Assembly (NCBI RefSeq): GCF_009689585.1
Contig: NZ_AP018694.1
Location: forward strand, 3,115,001-3,179,000
Direction: 5' to 3'
DNA from: Aquipluma nitroreducens
GTDB taxonomy: Bacteria; Bacteroidota; Bacteroidia; Bacteroidales; Prolixibacteraceae
DNA: 64,000 nt
The notes under the pieces were generated by a model, which saw nothing but the letters and a program-made list of their open reading frames with translations, did no database searches and was not told where the DNA came from. How positions within the stretch are numbered: position 1 is the stretch's first letter; each line of letters starts with the position of its first letter. The position numbers and the translations under genes were made by a program. Positions 63,861 through 64,000 of the stretch are shown here, in pieces.

Positions 63861-63898
63861 CGCCTTCTGTTTGCAAAAGCAGGAGGCGTTTTTTTTAT
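63861..63898 (+). terminator. terminator after the DUF1080 gene
   Basis: A 12-bp stem CGCCTTCTGTTT / AAGCAGGAGGCG (two G-T pairs) with loop GCAA and a T8 run. Confidence 0.9.
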
Positions 63899-63950
63899 GG
63901 ATAAATTCCTTTTTTGGTATATCTTAGCTTGAAATTCAAAAACAAAATCC

Positions 63951-64000
63951 ATGGCACAGCGAAATTTTAAACCACAGCATTCGGTGGCTGGCAAAAAATA
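63951..64000 (+). CDS. start of a gene cut by the right edge
   Basis: An ATG after the terminator opens MAQRNFKPQHSVAGKK and runs off the window. Sixteen basic residues are not enough to name it. The distance to the terminator and the basic start fit a real gene. Confidence 0.4.
   Translation, partial: MAQRNFKPQHSVAGKK

Overview
The window looks like the chromosome of a Bacteroidota bacterium, probably an environmental carbohydrate degrader of the Bacteroidales/Marinilabiliales kind (Prolixibacteraceae-like; this placement is a judgement from gene style, not a phylogeny). Reasons: SusC/SusD pairs, a Bacteroidota-type ECF sigma factor with FecR anti-sigma and an STN-domain SusC, Bacteroidota-restricted families (DUF3810, DUF6057, head-GIN), an almost complete lack of Shine-Dalgarno sequences, and several perfect TAnnTTTG/TTTG promoters (best cases: tRNA-Glu/rpsT and rpsP).

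Layout. 1-4.0 kb is a decayed integration site: a tyrosine recombinase running off the left edge, a beheaded DNA methyltransferase, and a three-gene HipBST-type toxin-antitoxin cassette bracketed by two ~230-bp direct repeats, each containing a tRNA 3' half and its terminator. 4.0-5.1 kb is a DUF3810 membrane protein. 5.3-31.3 kb is a long co-oriented carbohydrate region: a membrane-tethered LamG/SARP-like regulator; ECF sigma, GH3, FecR, SusC, SusD and a surface lipoprotein; a DUF4369 lipoprotein; two tandem copies of a module made of a polytopic DUF6057 protein and a beta-propeller lipoprotein with one CxxCH haem motif; a FkbO/Hyg5/XanB2-like chorismatase; then GH2 and a second GH3. 31.4-40 kb holds an outer-membrane protein, a DoxX/TIM-barrel fusion, a three-gene toxin/HTH antitoxin/SecB-like chaperone module, a CE15 esterase and a Pif1-like helicase with HRDC. 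40-58.6 kb is mostly housekeeping: a frameshifted secreted protein, head-GIN protein, rimM, rpsP, two paralogous lipoproteins, prfB with its programmed frameshift, a GNAT acetyltransferase, a polyphosphate kinase fused to an ArsC-like domain, a TrmH-type methyltransferase, oxyR, tRNA-Glu, rpsT, sufBCD, thiL and an OFA-type transporter. 58.9-63.7 kb pairs a Tat-exported Gfo/Idh/MocA oxidoreductase with a HEAT-repeat/double-DUF1080 protein, consistent with 3-keto-glycoside metabolism.

How the parts work together. The Sus genes import oligosaccharides under a sigma/anti-sigma relay triggered through the STN domain. GH3, GH2 and CE15 enzymes suggest a beta-linked, possibly hemicellulosic, plant-type substrate. 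The tandem DUF6057/CxxCH modules followed by a chorismatase are the least explained part and the best candidate for an undescribed system. Short GC-rich inverted-repeat elements occur three times, once inside the signal-peptide coding region of a CxxCH lipoprotein.
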